Notes: generated by a model not told the origin, from the sequence alone. Counted from the first letter of the stretch, positions 48,056 to 57,195 are shown. The stretch: DNA of 64,000 nucleotides from Gemmatimonas groenlandica (GCF_013004105.1 NZ_CP053085.1:2790001-2854000); one strand, 5' to 3'. Program-made: numbers and translations.

Positions 48056-49161
48056 TGGCAGGCGCGCGCCCCAACGCACTCGACCTGCCGCTGCCGTACC
48101 CGGTGTATGCCCGGGCCGGCGCGCGGCACGCCATCGGGGAGATCGCGCGCCTCGCCGCCCCATCGCATCGCGTCGCGGTCATCAGCGACACCGTCGTCGG
48201 GCGCCTGCACGGCGAATCCATCGCGGCCCAGTTTCCGGCCGACAGCACGCGGCTGTTCACCATTCCTCCCGGTGAGCAGGAGAAGACGCGGGACCGATGG
48301 GCCGAACTGACCGACGCCCTGCTCGAGTGGGGGGCCGGGCGCGATACCACGGTCATCGCCGTGGGCGGTGGAGTCATCGGCGACCTCGCCGGATTCGTGG
48401 CGTCCACCTTTATGCGCGGGCTCCCCGTCATTCAGGTGCCGACCACGTTGCTCGCCATGGTCGACGCGTCGGTTGGCGGCAAGACCGCGGTCGACACCCC
48501 CTTCGGCAAAAACCTCGTCGGCGCTTTTCATAACCCGTCGGCGGTGGTCATCGACCCCGAGGTGCTGGTCACGCTCCCCGCCGACGTGCTGCGCAGCGGA
48601 CTCGCCGAGATGATCAAGCACGGCGTCATCGCCGACCCGTCCTACTTCGACGCCGTCCTCCGCTTCGCCGGTGCCGTCCGTGACCACGGCGCCCAGGCCC
48701 CCGACTTCGCCGCCACGATCACGACACTGATCACGGGCAGTGTCCGCATCAAGGCCGAAGTCGTCGCGGAAGACAGCCGCGAGGGCGGTCTGCGCCAGAT
48801 CCTGAACTTCGGCCACACGATCGCCCATGCCGTGGAGCGGGTGCTCAACTTCGAGCTCCTCCACGGCGACGCCGTCGCGATGGGCATGGTCGCCGAAGCC
48901 CGCATCGCCGAGTCGATCGGCTTGGCCCGAGCCGGCCTCGCCGTCGCCATCGCCGACGCCGTAGAGCGAGCCGGTCTCCCCTCCCGCCTCCCCCCCGGCA
49001 TCAGTCTGGACGACGTCATCGCCGCCACCCATGGCGACAAGAAGGCGCGCGCAGGATCCGCCCGTTATTCCCTCCCCCGCGGCATCGGCGAAATGGAAAC
49101 CGCCGACGGCAAATGGGCCGTCGCGGTTAGCGATGAGCAGGTCCGCTCCGCGCTCAGTTAA
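48055..49161 (+). CDS. aroB: 3-dehydroquinate synthase
   Basis: 368 residues from the GTG at 48055. It converts DAHP to 3-dehydroquinate in the shikimate pathway, using NAD and a metal. Signatures: FTIPPGEQEKTRDRW, VIAVGGGVIGDLAGFVASTFMRG, VPTTLLAMVDASVGGKTAVD, the metal ligand Glu in GLAEMIKHGVI, and two metal-ligand His in NFGHTIAHAVE and LLHGDAVAMGMV. Complete. A hairpin repeat begins at the base after the stop codon. Confidence 0.96.
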   Translation: MAGARPNALDLPLPYPVYARAGARHAIGEIARLAAPSHRVAVISDTVVGRLHGESIAAQFPADSTRLFTIPPGEQEKTRDRWAELTDALLEWGAGRDTTVIAVGGGVIGDLAGFVASTFMRGLPVIQVPTTLLAMVDASVGGKTAVDTPFGKNLVGAFHNPSAVVIDPEVLVTLPADVLRSGLAEMIKHGVIADPSYFDAVLRFAGAVRDHGAQAPDFAATITTLITGSVRIKAEVVAEDSREGGLRQILNFGHTIAHAVERVLNFELLHGDAVAMGMVAEARIAESIGLARAGLAVAIADAVERAGLPSRLPPGISLDDVIAATHGDKKARAGSARYSLPRGIGEMETADGKWAVAVSDEQVRSALS

Positions 49162-49278
49162 GCCCATGGCCCATGGCCCATGGCCCACGGCCCAAAGCCT
49201 GTTCACGGGGCTACGTTTGAGCTATGGGCTTTGAGCTATGGGCTTTGTGCCATGGGCCGTGGGCCATGAGCCGTGGGC
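49162..49278. repeat. GGCCCAT-word hairpin directly after aroB
   Basis: The left arm 49162-49199 (GCCCATGGCCCATGGCCC...AAAGCC) pairs with the right arm 49228-49278 (GGCTTTGAGCTATGGGC...GTGGGC). It starts right at the aroB stop. The stem is imperfect but long; it could terminate aroB, although no T-run follows. Confidence 0.8.
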
Positions 49279-49282
49279 GTTT

Positions 49283-49531
49283 ATGTAGTGGATATCCCAC
49301 ACCCTTACAGCACAGCTCCCTTCCCAACCATGAGACAACCGTCACGTACGTGACATTCAACCCGATCACTGTCGCGATACCGTCCTATAACTGACCCGTA
49401 AATGCTGGAATTACGCGCTCTGCAAAGATTTTCATTGACCGCTCAGTATCCCGCCATTATCGTGGCGTTCCCACCCCCTGACTGGGCCGCGTCTGGACCC
49501 GGTCGATAAGGCACATGTTCGGCGAGGGCGT
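49283..49531 (+). promoter_or_regulatory. Upstream region of the sigma factor gene, with 14-bp palindrome
   Basis: Gene-free region. GTCACGTACGTGAC at 49341-49354 is a perfect palindrome and a plausible operator. TATAAC at 49386-49391 resembles a -10 but lacks a good -35. A second candidate is TTGACC (49435-49440), a 16-bp spacer and TTATCG (49457-49462), which would give a ~65 nt leader. The region is AT-richer than its surroundings, as expected for a promoter. Confidence 0.45.
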
Positions 49532-50440
49532 ATGCAGGCAGCTGCCGCGACCAGGACCACCGAGGCCCGCTCCAAGGGCTTTTTCCGCTCCTCCCCTTCC
49601 ACCGCCTTCGATCAATACCTTCACGACATACAAAAGCTTCCCCTGATCACGGACGCCGCCGAAGAGCGTAGGCTCGCTCGGCTCGCCCAAAAGGGAGATG
49701 AGGCCGCCGCCGAGCGCCTCGTGACTGCGAACCTCCGGTTCGTCATCAGCTACGTGAAGAAGTATCAAGGACACGGCCTCGATCTCTCCGAACTCGTCGC
49801 CATCGGCAACGAGGGCCTCCTCAAGGCGGTCCGCAAGTTCGATCCCGATCAGGGCGTCAAGTTCATCTCCTACGCCGTGTGGTGGGTCCGTCAGGCCGTC
49901 CTCAAGGCCCTGGCTGAGCAGACGCGAAGCGTCCGTATCCCGCTCAACCAGAACTCCCAGCTCATCCGCATGGCCCGCGGCGAGATGGTGCTCAATCAGG
50001 TGCTCAATCGCGAGCCCACTGATGCCGAAATGGCCAAGCTCCTCCAGGAGCCCATCGAGCAGATCCGCAACGCCCGCCAGATCACCAGCACCGAAGTCTC
50101 CCTCGACGCCCCCATCGATCGTCAGGATCGCGAGGCGTCCACCCTCGGCGAACGCTTCGCCGGCGAGACCCACACCGACATCGAAGAAGGCACCGACTTC
50201 CGCCTCATGCGGGAGTTCATCGATCGCGTGTTCAGGAAGTACCTCACGCCGCGCGAACGCAAAATCCTGTATCTGTATTACGGACTCGATGAAGGGGCCG
50301 AAGCCATGACCCTCGAACGCATCGGTGCCCTCATGGGTGTCACGCGCGAGCGGATCCGCCAGATTCGGGAACGGGCATTCGAGAAGCTGCGCGAGTCGCC
50401 CGATGGACGTGCCCTCTCTGGATTCTGGGGCGCCGCCTGA
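49532..50440 (+). CDS. RpoD-family RNA polymerase sigma factor (compact primary-type)
   Basis: 302 residues. It lacks the acidic region 1.1 and the non-conserved insert of E. coli RpoD but has region 1.2 (DQYLHDIQKLPLIT), 2 (VTANLRFVISYVKKYQGHGLDLSELVAIGNEGLLKAVRKFDPDQGVKFISYAVWWVRQAV), 3 and region 4 with the helix-turn-helix MTLERIGALMGVTRERIRQIRERAFEKLR. The same compact form is the housekeeping sigma in Bacteroidota, so this may be the main sigma factor or a group 2 relative. Followed by a clear terminator. Confidence 0.93.
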   Translation: MQAAAATRTTEARSKGFFRSSPSTAFDQYLHDIQKLPLITDAAEERRLARLAQKGDEAAAERLVTANLRFVISYVKKYQGHGLDLSELVAIGNEGLLKAVRKFDPDQGVKFISYAVWWVRQAVLKALAEQTRSVRIPLNQNSQLIRMARGEMVLNQVLNREPTDAEMAKLLQEPIEQIRNARQITSTEVSLDAPIDRQDREASTLGERFAGETHTDIEEGTDFRLMREFIDRVFRKYLTPRERKILYLYYGLDEGAEAMTLERIGALMGVTRERIRQIRERAFEKLRESPDGRALSGFWGAA

Positions 50441-50496
50441 TCTAGGACGCAGAGCGCGGAATCGTCGGTCCAACAGGTGTAGTAGTAGCTTTTCAG

Positions 50497-50538
50497 ACGG
50501 GTGTTCGTATTCCTACGAGCACCCGTCCTGTTTTTTCT
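50497..50538 (+). terminator. Rho-independent terminator after the sigma factor gene
   Basis: ACGGGTGTTCGTA (50497-50509) pairs with TACGAGCACCCGT (50514-50526) at 12 of 13 positions, a 4-base loop, followed by CCTGTTTTTTCT. It separates the sigma gene from the response regulator, and so argues against the longer upstream start of that regulator. Confidence 0.88.
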
Positions 50539-50560
50539 CCCGGTTCTCCTGGAGCTGCTG

Positions 50561-50944
50561 TTGCCTCGCGTACTGATCGTTGACGACGAGCCAGGCATCC
50601 GCTTCGCCTTGAAGCGGTGGTTCGAGCGCCAACACTGGACTGTCTCCGAAGCCGGAGATGGCCAGACCGCCATAACTCAATTGCTGGCGAGTGACGATGC
50701 GAGCGAAAGCCGCGTTGACCTCGTCATTTGCGATCTGCACCTCCCTCTGGTGTCCGGAGAGGAGCTGTTGCGCACACTCATGGACCGACGTCCCGCCGTC
50801 GCCGCTCGCCTGATCCTGTCCACCGGCGATGCCGTCACCGACGCCGCCCCGGGTACCGCACTGGCGATCCACCCGCACGTGTTGCAGAAGCCGTTCGAGC
50901 TCTCGACACTGAAATCCCTCGTCGCCACCGTCGTCAGCGCATAA
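50561..50944 (+). CDS. Single-domain response regulator
   Basis: 127 residues from a TTG at 50561, chosen because GGAG lies 6-10 bp upstream, the receiver fold starts right there (LPRVLIVDDEPGIRF), and any longer start would read through the terminator stem. Phosphoacceptor Asp58 in VDLVICDLHLP, Thr/Ser in LILSTGD, Lys in VLQKPFEL. No output domain. A kinase is not adjacent; it could act with the large hybrid kinase or another partner. Confidence 0.82.
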   Translation: MPRVLIVDDEPGIRFALKRWFERQHWTVSEAGDGQTAITQLLASDDASESRVDLVICDLHLPLVSGEELLRTLMDRRPAVAARLILSTGDAVTDAAPGTALAIHPHVLQKPFELSTLKSLVATVVSA

Positions 50945-50986
50945 GTCGACGAGTTCGTCAGCCGCGCCGCGCCGCTATCTTTCGGC

Positions 50987-52402
50987 ATGCGCGATGCCCT
51001 GCTCGCCACGCTCTCCGCCATCGTCGGCCCTCGCTGGGTGAAATCCCGCGCGCCCGAACTCGTCGCCTATGACGCCGACGGGCTCCCGGGATATCGCGCG
51101 CTTCCCAACCTCGCCGTCTTTCCCGGCACGCAGAGCGAAGTCGTGGCCGTCGTGAAGGCATTGGCCGCCGCCGGTGTCTCGTTCGTGCCGCGCGGTGCCG
51201 GTACCGGACTCTCCGGCGGTGCACTGGCCAATGATGTCGTGCTGCTCGGCCTCAATCGTCTCACACAGATTCTCCGCGTCGATCCGGTAAATCGCATCGC
51301 CGTGGTCGAACCTGGCGTGGTGAACGCAAAACTGTCGCGCGCCGTGGCGCCGTATGGATTACAGTACGCCCCCGATCCGTCGAGTCAGAGCGTGTGCACG
51401 ATCGGCGGCAACGTGGCCGAGAATGCCGGCGGACCGCACTGTCTCAAGTATGGCGTCACGCTCAATCATGTCGTCGAGTGTCTGGTCGTCCTTCCCGACG
51501 GCCGTTTCATTCGCGCGGGCTCGGCCTTCGGCGAGTCCGATGAGTACGACGTGCTCGGCCTGTTCGTCGGCAGTGAAGGCTGCTTCGGCGTCGCGACGGA
51601 AATCACGGTGCGACTCGTGCCGCTGCCCGACAGCGTGCACACGATGCTCGCCGACTTCCCAAGCGTCAACGCCGCCGCGCGCGCGGTGTCACGCATCGTC
51701 GCCACCGGTATCGTGCCTGCCGCGCTCGAGATGATGGACAACGCCACCATTCGCGCCGTCGAAGCCTCGATCTACGCCGCCGGCTACCCCACCGACGCCG
51801 CCGCCGTCCTGCTCTGCGAAGTCGATGGCATCGCCGACGGACTCGACGAAGACGTGGCGATCATTCGCGAGTGCTGCATGGAATCCGGCGCCCGCAACGT
51901 GCTGGTGGCCTCCACCGAAGCCGATCGCGTTCGTCTCTGGCAAGGACGCAAGAAAGCCTTCGGCGCCATGGGCCGTATCGCGCCATCGCTTGTCGTGCAG
52001 GACGCCGTCGTGCCGCGCACACGATTGCCCGATGTGCTCGAAACGATTCACGAAATCGCCACGCGATACGGCGTGCAGGTGTGCAACGTGTTTCATGCCG
52101 GCGACGGCAACCTCCACCCCAACATCCCCTACGACGCCAACGACGCCGACGCCTCCGCGCGCGTCCACGCCGCGATGTCGGAGATCATGCTCGCCTGCAT
52201 CGCCGCCGGCGGCACCATTACCGGCGAACACGGCGTCGGGCTCGACAAGCTCCCGTACATGGAGAGCCTGTTCACCGCCGAATCACTGTCGGCCATGTGC
52301 ACCATCCGCGACGTCTTCGATCCCGACCGGCGCGCGAATCCCGGCAAGGTGGTGCCGGTGCACAGTTGCAAAGAATGGCATCGCGGGGGCAACCGTGCGT
52401 AA
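50987..52402 (+). CDS. glcD: Glycolate oxidase subunit GlcD (FAD-linked)
   Basis: 471 residues. The FAD-binding PCMH domain has FVPRGAGTGLSGGALA and CTIGGNVAENAGGPHCLKYG, and the C-terminal oxidase domain has FHAGDGNLHPNI and GTITGEHGVGLDKL, all typical of GlcD and D-lactate dehydrogenases. With glcE and glcF it oxidises glycolate to glyoxylate at the membrane. First gene of the glc cluster. Confidence 0.93.
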   Translation: MRDALLATLSAIVGPRWVKSRAPELVAYDADGLPGYRALPNLAVFPGTQSEVVAVVKALAAAGVSFVPRGAGTGLSGGALANDVVLLGLNRLTQILRVDPVNRIAVVEPGVVNAKLSRAVAPYGLQYAPDPSSQSVCTIGGNVAENAGGPHCLKYGVTLNHVVECLVVLPDGRFIRAGSAFGESDEYDVLGLFVGSEGCFGVATEITVRLVPLPDSVHTMLADFPSVNAAARAVSRIVATGIVPAALEMMDNATIRAVEASIYAAGYPTDAAAVLLCEVDGIADGLDEDVAIIRECCMESGARNVLVASTEADRVRLWQGRKKAFGAMGRIAPSLVVQDAVVPRTRLPDVLETIHEIATRYGVQVCNVFHAGDGNLHPNIPYDANDADASARVHAAMSEIMLACIAAGGTITGEHGVGLDKLPYMESLFTAESLSAMCTIRDVFDPDRRANPGKVVPVHSCKEWHRGGNRA

Positions 52403-52463
52403 TCACACCGGAAGCAATCCCGGGGCCACGGTGATGAACGCGCGTAATCACACCAGAAGCAAT
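52396..52463. repeat. Two 23-bp direct repeats in the glcD-glcE gap
   Basis: GCGTAATCACACC(G/A)GAAGCAAT occurs at 52396-52418, overlapping the glcD stop, and at 52441-52463, 45 bp apart. A second pair of related words, GAAGCGGTG(C/A)TTCCG, follows near 52491-52530. They fill the 198-bp gap inside an otherwise tight operon. No ORF in the gap looks real. They may be a decayed hairpin repeat. Confidence 0.7.
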
Positions 52464-52600
52464 TTGGAGGCGAACGTGTATTCGACGAGCGGAAGCGGTG
52501 CTTCCGGCGGGCCTCCTCGAAGCGGTGATTCCGCCTGCCCCACACACGTTGGCCCCCAAACAGCTTCCCTCGTGACCTCACACGGTAGCCACCGCGGCTA

Positions 52601-53728
52601 ATGGAGACGTCCGACATCTCCAATGCCATCGCCAGCGCGATCGCCAGCCCCACAGTGGTCCGGGCGGTCGGCTCCGGCACGTGGCTACACGGCGGCCCCG
52701 TGGAGAACGATGCCACTGCCACCGTGGTGAAGCCTCGCGGCGGCGTGATCGAGTACACCCCGGGTGATCTCGTGATCAGTGTGCACGCGGGCACGACACT
52801 GGAGGAGCTCTCGGCGACGTGCGCCGTCAGCGGCCAGATGCTGGCCATCGCCCCGTATGGCTCACCGCGGTCCACCATCGGCGCCGTAGTCGCGACGGCA
52901 ACAGCGGCACCGTTGGCGTACGACGACCTCGCCATCCGCGATCTCGTGCTCGGCCTCACCGTCGTCACCGGAACGGGAGATATCGTGCGCGTCGGTGGCA
53001 AGGTCGTAAAGAACGTGGCAGGCTTTGACCTCGTGCGCCTCAACACGGGCGCGTTCGGAACGCTCGGTGTGATCACCGAGGTCAACCTGCGGTTGCACGC
53101 GAAGCCAAGTATGGATCATGTGGTCACGGGCACGCTGGACGGGTCACCGTGGGATTGGGTACCGCGTCTCATCGCGAACCGTGCCCCGTTGCCGATGTTG
53201 GTGCGACTCGCGCCCGATGAACCGGCGCAACTCTTTGCCCGTTGCACCGGCAATGGTGCGCGCGCGTCGGCGTTGCGCGGCATCATGCAGTCGTACGGCG
53301 TGCGCAATGCGTTTACGGTCGGGCCCTCCGACACCAGCAGCGCCCATGAGCAGGTGCCGATGATCGCCGCGCTGCGTCATGTGCCGGACCACGCATTGGT
53401 GCTACGCATTCGCACCGAGCTGTCCGGTGGGGATGCGATGCTCGAACATGTGCGCAAACTCCTTCCCGACGCCACGCTGCTGTACAATCCGTCGCGTGGA
53501 TCGGTTCGCGTGGTTACGGACCCCGGACACGAAGATGACGTGCTGGTAGAGCAAATTGAGACGCAGTTCGGTCGCACCCCCGTGCACTATTCGCTGGTGG
53601 CGGAACAAGGAGCACCTCCCCGCCACGACACCTCACATGTCCACGCGCCAATCAAGCGCGCCTTCGATCCGCATGGCGTCCTGAATCGCAGACGAGCCAC
53701 GTTCACGCCTAAACCCTACGTTCGATGA
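52601..53728 (+). CDS. glcE: Glycolate oxidase subunit GlcE (FAD-binding)
   Basis: 375 residues. Shorter FAD-binding PCMH protein: AVGSGTWLHGGPVEND, LVISVHAGTTLEELSATCA, GQMLAIAPYGSPRSTIGAVVATATAAPL, and VRVGGKVVKNVAGFDLVRLNTGAFGTLGVITEVNLRL, the classic GlcE centre. It carries the second flavin of the GlcDEF complex. It overlaps glcF by 4 bp (ATGA). Confidence 0.92.
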   Translation: METSDISNAIASAIASPTVVRAVGSGTWLHGGPVENDATATVVKPRGGVIEYTPGDLVISVHAGTTLEELSATCAVSGQMLAIAPYGSPRSTIGAVVATATAAPLAYDDLAIRDLVLGLTVVTGTGDIVRVGGKVVKNVAGFDLVRLNTGAFGTLGVITEVNLRLHAKPSMDHVVTGTLDGSPWDWVPRLIANRAPLPMLVRLAPDEPAQLFARCTGNGARASALRGIMQSYGVRNAFTVGPSDTSSAHEQVPMIAALRHVPDHALVLRIRTELSGGDAMLEHVRKLLPDATLLYNPSRGSVRVVTDPGHEDDVLVEQIETQFGRTPVHYSLVAEQGAPPRHDTSHVHAPIKRAFDPHGVLNRRRATFTPKPYVR

Positions 53729-55047
53729 GCGGCGTGACGTCTGGCGCGTCGACTCCGCCTTCGTGTGCGCTACCCGGCACGCCGTTGGCCCTGGCCAGCA
53801 AAGGACTCGATGCCTGCGTGCATTGCGGCTTCTGCCTGCAAGCCTGTCCCACGTATGTGAATCTCGAAGACGAGAACGATTCGCCGCGCGGGCGGCTCGT
53901 GCTCATGCGTCGCATGCTCGAAGGCGACATCGCGCTCGACGATCCCACGACCGCGCAGCACATCGATCGCTGCCTGGGCTGTCGGGCCTGCGAGACTGCC
54001 TGTCCTTCGGGTGTCCCGTACGGCGATTTGCTCGAAGCCACGCGCGCCACCATGGCCCCAGTGCGCGGCGTGCCGTTCGTGGCCCGCGCCGTGCTTGCCG
54101 TATTCAAGCATCCGGTGCTGCTCCGCACCGCGTTGCTTGGCGCACGACTGTTCCGCGCCACGCGGTTGCCGCAGCTGCTCGCGCAGATCCTGCCGGCACG
54201 GCTCGCGTTCCCCATGGCGATGATTGCGTCCACCACACCGGCCAACTTGCGGTCGAGCGCTGTACGCACGACATCGAGCCGCACGTCCGTCACGCCGCCA
54301 TCGACACCGGCGGTCACGGCGACCTGCCTCACCGGCTGCGTGATGTCAGGCTTGTTTTCGCATGTGAACGACGCGACCGATCGGGTGCTCACGCACAACG
54401 GGTTTCAATTGCAGCACACGCGCGCACAGGGCTGTTGCGGCGCCTTACATGCGCATGCCGGCGATCTCGAGAGTGCACGCGCGCTGGCTCGCATCAACGT
54501 GGCCGCCTTCGAGCAGTCGGGCACCGATGTCATCGCCGTCAACTCCGCTGGCTGTGGCGCGATGCTCAAGCAGTACGGGCATCTGCTGCACGACGATCCC
54601 GCGTGGGCCGCACGGGCCGAGCGCGTCAGCGCGCGCACACGCGACATCTCGGAGTTGCTGGCCACCGTGGGACCCATCGCCGGCACCGCATCGGTGGCAC
54701 TGCGCGTGACGCATGATCCGCCCTGTCACCAGATGCACGCCCAGCGCGTGGTGTCGCCCCCACTGACAGTGTTGCGTGCGATTCCTGGACTCGCGCTCAT
54801 TCCACTCGAAGACGCCGATCAATGTTGCGGATCGGCTGGCATCTATAACCTCGTCGAGCCGGATACCTCCGACGCGGTACTCGCACCGAAGCTGGCACGC
54901 ATCGCCGAGAGTGGTGCCGACTGGGTGGCCACCGGAAACCCCGGGTGCATGATGCAGATCGGTGCCGGCCTGCTGCGCAGCAAGTCGCGCGCGCGTGTCG
55001 TGCATCCCATCGAACTGCTCGACGCGTCGTACGAGCACCGACCATGA
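53725..55047 (+). CDS. glcF: Glycolate oxidase iron-sulfur subunit GlcF
   Basis: 440 residues. Two [4Fe-4S] motifs, CVHCGFCLQACP (Cys31/34/37/41) and CLGCRACETACPSG (Cys83/86/89/93), then two CCG-type domains: QGCCGALHAHAGD and DQCCGSAGIYNLVEP, with the matching TGCV, AVNSAGCGAML and NPGCMMQI cysteines. It passes electrons from GlcDE to quinone. It overlaps the HAD-like gene by 4 bp. Confidence 0.94.
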   Translation: MSGVTSGASTPPSCALPGTPLALASKGLDACVHCGFCLQACPTYVNLEDENDSPRGRLVLMRRMLEGDIALDDPTTAQHIDRCLGCRACETACPSGVPYGDLLEATRATMAPVRGVPFVARAVLAVFKHPVLLRTALLGARLFRATRLPQLLAQILPARLAFPMAMIASTTPANLRSSAVRTTSSRTSVTPPSTPAVTATCLTGCVMSGLFSHVNDATDRVLTHNGFQLQHTRAQGCCGALHAHAGDLESARALARINVAAFEQSGTDVIAVNSAGCGAMLKQYGHLLHDDPAWAARAERVSARTRDISELLATVGPIAGTASVALRVTHDPPCHQMHAQRVVSPPLTVLRAIPGLALIPLEDADQCCGSAGIYNLVEPDTSDAVLAPKLARIAESGADWVATGNPGCMMQIGAGLLRSKSRARVVHPIELLDASYEHRP

Positions 55048-55688
55048 CTGTCGCCGGTGTCGGTCGGGTCACGATCGTGGCATTCGACGGCATCATCGCA
55101 GATACGCTACCACTGCGGGCGAGGGCGCTCGCCGACGCGATGGTGCTCGAGTGCGCGGCAACAGGTGTGGCCATCGACGCCGACGCGTTACGGACCACAT
55201 TGCTGCCGCTGGTGCCCGGGCGCACGTTCTCCGAGAGCATGGCGTCGGCCCTAGCATCAGTACCGGCGTTGCAGCACGATCGCATTCAGCACGATGTCAC
55301 ATTGCACGACATCATCGCGTTGCGAGCGCAGCACGCGTGGGCAGCCACCGTGGCGCACGGCGTACCACTTCACGACGGGGTCCTTGCCCGATTGCAGGCA
55401 CTAGTGGCGCGCGGAGTGCGGGTTGTCTTGCGCAGTGATTCTCAGCGCCGAGAGGTGGAACCGTTACTGCGCCTGGCCGGTCTTGAAGACAGCATGCTGT
55501 TTCTGCGCTGCGCCGATGATGTGCCGCGACTGACCGGTGCTCCGTCGTTGCAGGCCAGCTATGAAGCGATCGCCGTCCGCCTCGAGCGATTGCGGGTTCC
55601 GCGGGGACTTTGTGACGCAGTCGAGGCCTCCGGCGGAACGGCCGCGCTTGCTCTGGGGTTTTCAGCAGCGAGCCGCACGGTACTCTGA
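55044..55688 (+). CDS. HAD-like protein without the catalytic Asp, end of glc operon
   Basis: 214 residues. The fold pattern of phosphoglycolate phosphatase is recognisable (N-terminal motif, helical cap with VPGRTFSESMASAL, VVLRSDSQRREVEPLLRLAGL as motif II), but motif I, normally FDxDGTL, reads VAFDGIIAD. Aligned on Asp15-Gly16, the nucleophile position is Ala13. It is therefore probably not a phosphatase, or has another role such as regulating glycolate use. Its ATG overlaps the glcF stop, so it is made with GlcDEF. A complete HAD phosphatase is at 25546. Confidence 0.75.
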   Translation: MTVAGVGRVTIVAFDGIIADTLPLRARALADAMVLECAATGVAIDADALRTTLLPLVPGRTFSESMASALASVPALQHDRIQHDVTLHDIIALRAQHAWAATVAHGVPLHDGVLARLQALVARGVRVVLRSDSQRREVEPLLRLAGLEDSMLFLRCADDVPRLTGAPSLQASYEAIAVRLERLRVPRGLCDAVEASGGTAALALGFSAASRTVL

Positions 55689-55807
55689 TAGCGACTGACG
55701 TGCGGCATGATGTACCCCGGCGCGTACAGCACGTCACGAAGTTTCAAAGGAGGCCGTGCGTATGTTGCCACAAGCGGTTGGTCCCCGATACCTTCTGTTA
55801 GCTGATC

Positions 55808-55813
55808 TATAAT
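55808..55813 (+). promoter_or_regulatory. Consensus -10 element upstream of ygfZ
   Basis: A perfect TATAAT 20 bp before the GTG start. No good -35 at the right distance (nearest TTGGTC at 55778 is 24 bp away). It is a rare AT-rich island in this high-GC sequence. Confidence 0.45.
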
Positions 55814-55832
55814 AGTGAAGTCTCTGTGAGGT

Positions 55833-56951
55833 GTGCTGTTGTCCAACTCTGACGCGATCTCCCCGAACTTCACGAGCCCGACGCCACCTGACGTGGCGCC
55901 GCCGTCGCTCGTGTATCCGGAGCCGTTGTCAGCCCATGACGCCGAAGCGTTCCTTGATCTGCGACGCGAATCGGCATGGTTCGAGTCGGCTGGCCAGTGG
56001 AGCACGTTTCGTGGACCGAAGGCCGCCGAAGCGTTGAATGGACTCGTCACCAACGACGTCACGCTGCTGCAACCCGGTGAAGGACTGCACGCCGCCGCGC
56101 TGACGCCGAAGGGCAAGGTGCTCTGCGACATGCTCATCTTCCGCATGGACGAAGAGACGTTCATGCTCACCGTGCTCCGCGCCTGCGCGCCGCAGTGGCT
56201 GGCCACGGCCCGCAAGTATGTGAATCCGCGTCTCGCGAAAGTCGAGGATGAATCGGACAAGTGGGCCACGTGGATGCTGTACGGCGCGCAAGCATCGAAA
56301 GCGGTCGCTGCCCTCGGCGGCGCCGCTCACACGGTCGAAGATCTTGGCGACGTGATGATGCAGGGGCTCGCCGAGTGGAAGCTGTGGCAGCATGGGCTCT
56401 GGAACATCGGGCCGGTCAATGTGCGACTCATTCGCGCGCCGCTGATGGGAACGACGCCGGGCTTCATCATCATGGCCGACGCGCGTGACGCCGAGATTGT
56501 GCGCCAGCGCCTCGAGAAGTCGGTGTACCGTCAAGCCACGCGAGCGGTGTGGAACATCGCGCGCGTGGAAGGTGGGCGGCCGGCGTGGGGCCTCGATATG
56601 GACGACAACACGATTCCGCAGGAAGCGAATCTTGATACGCTCGGCGCGATCTCGTTCACGAAGGGCTGCTACACAGGCCAGGAAACCGTGGCGCGTGTCC
56701 ACTTCCGCGGGCACGTGAATCGCCGCCTGCGCGGACTGCTCGGCGCGTCACCAATGCCGCAACACGGGCAGGTCGTGGACGCCACCGGCAAACTGGTCGG
56801 CGATGTGCGCAGCACGGTGATCTCGCCGCGCCTGGGGCCGATCGCGATCGCGATGCTGCGTCGGGAAGTGCAGGCGGGAGACACGGTGATCGTGGAAGGC
56901 ACCGAAGGACCGATCAGCGCCGAAGTGCGCGAACTTCCGTTCCCCGAGTAG
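55833..56951 (+). CDS. ygfZ: YgfZ/GcvT-family folate-binding protein
   Basis: 372 residues from GTG 55833; a TTG at 55839 with GAGGTG 5 bp upstream is equally plausible. The YgfZ hallmark KGCYTGQETVARVHFRGHVNRRLRG is present, with FRGPKAAEALNGLVTNDVTLLQPGEG in the first domain. It is related to the T-protein of glycine cleavage but, with the K-G-C-Y-x-G-Q-E loop, belongs to the IBA57/YgfZ group that helps maintain Fe-S enzymes such as MiaB using tetrahydrofolate. Stand-alone gene. Confidence 0.88.
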   Translation: MLLSNSDAISPNFTSPTPPDVAPPSLVYPEPLSAHDAEAFLDLRRESAWFESAGQWSTFRGPKAAEALNGLVTNDVTLLQPGEGLHAAALTPKGKVLCDMLIFRMDEETFMLTVLRACAPQWLATARKYVNPRLAKVEDESDKWATWMLYGAQASKAVAALGGAAHTVEDLGDVMMQGLAEWKLWQHGLWNIGPVNVRLIRAPLMGTTPGFIIMADARDAEIVRQRLEKSVYRQATRAVWNIARVEGGRPAWGLDMDDNTIPQEANLDTLGAISFTKGCYTGQETVARVHFRGHVNRRLRGLLGASPMPQHGQVVDATGKLVGDVRSTVISPRLGPIAIAMLRREVQAGDTVIVEGTEGPISAEVRELPFPE

Positions 56952-56960
56952 TTCCGAAGC

Positions 56961-57139
56961 TCAGAACTGAGTACTGAAGTTTGCTGAATTCAGACCACTA
57001 TACACGGTCTGATGCCTGGGCTCTGAACACTGGCCACTGGGCCGATGGTAAAGCGCCAGTGTTCAGTGGTCAGAATTCTGGCGTCAGACTTTTTATAGTG
57101 TTCAGAGACGAGCAAACTTCAGTCCACAGTGTCGAGCGT
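56961..57139. repeat. Long hairpin related to the TonB-flanking repeats
   Basis: The left arm (about 56961-57037) and right arm (about 57051-57139) pair; ACTGAAGTTTGCT, TCTGAACACTGG and GTCTGA/TCAGAC words are visible on both sides. The right arm contains GGTCAGAATTCTGGCGTCAGACT and TATAGTGTTC, the words that open the elements at 60391 and 62944. It lies between ygfZ and the terminator at 57196. Confidence 0.82.
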
Positions 57140-57195
57140 ATTTCGTGGAGCGAATTGACAGGTCGTGCTGATTTCTCGTACCGACCCACAACGCA

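Noticed and set aside
50501-50944. Longer response regulator starting at GTG 50501 with a hydrophobic N-terminus
   Set aside because: The first 20 residues are translated from the terminator stem and T-run of the sigma gene.
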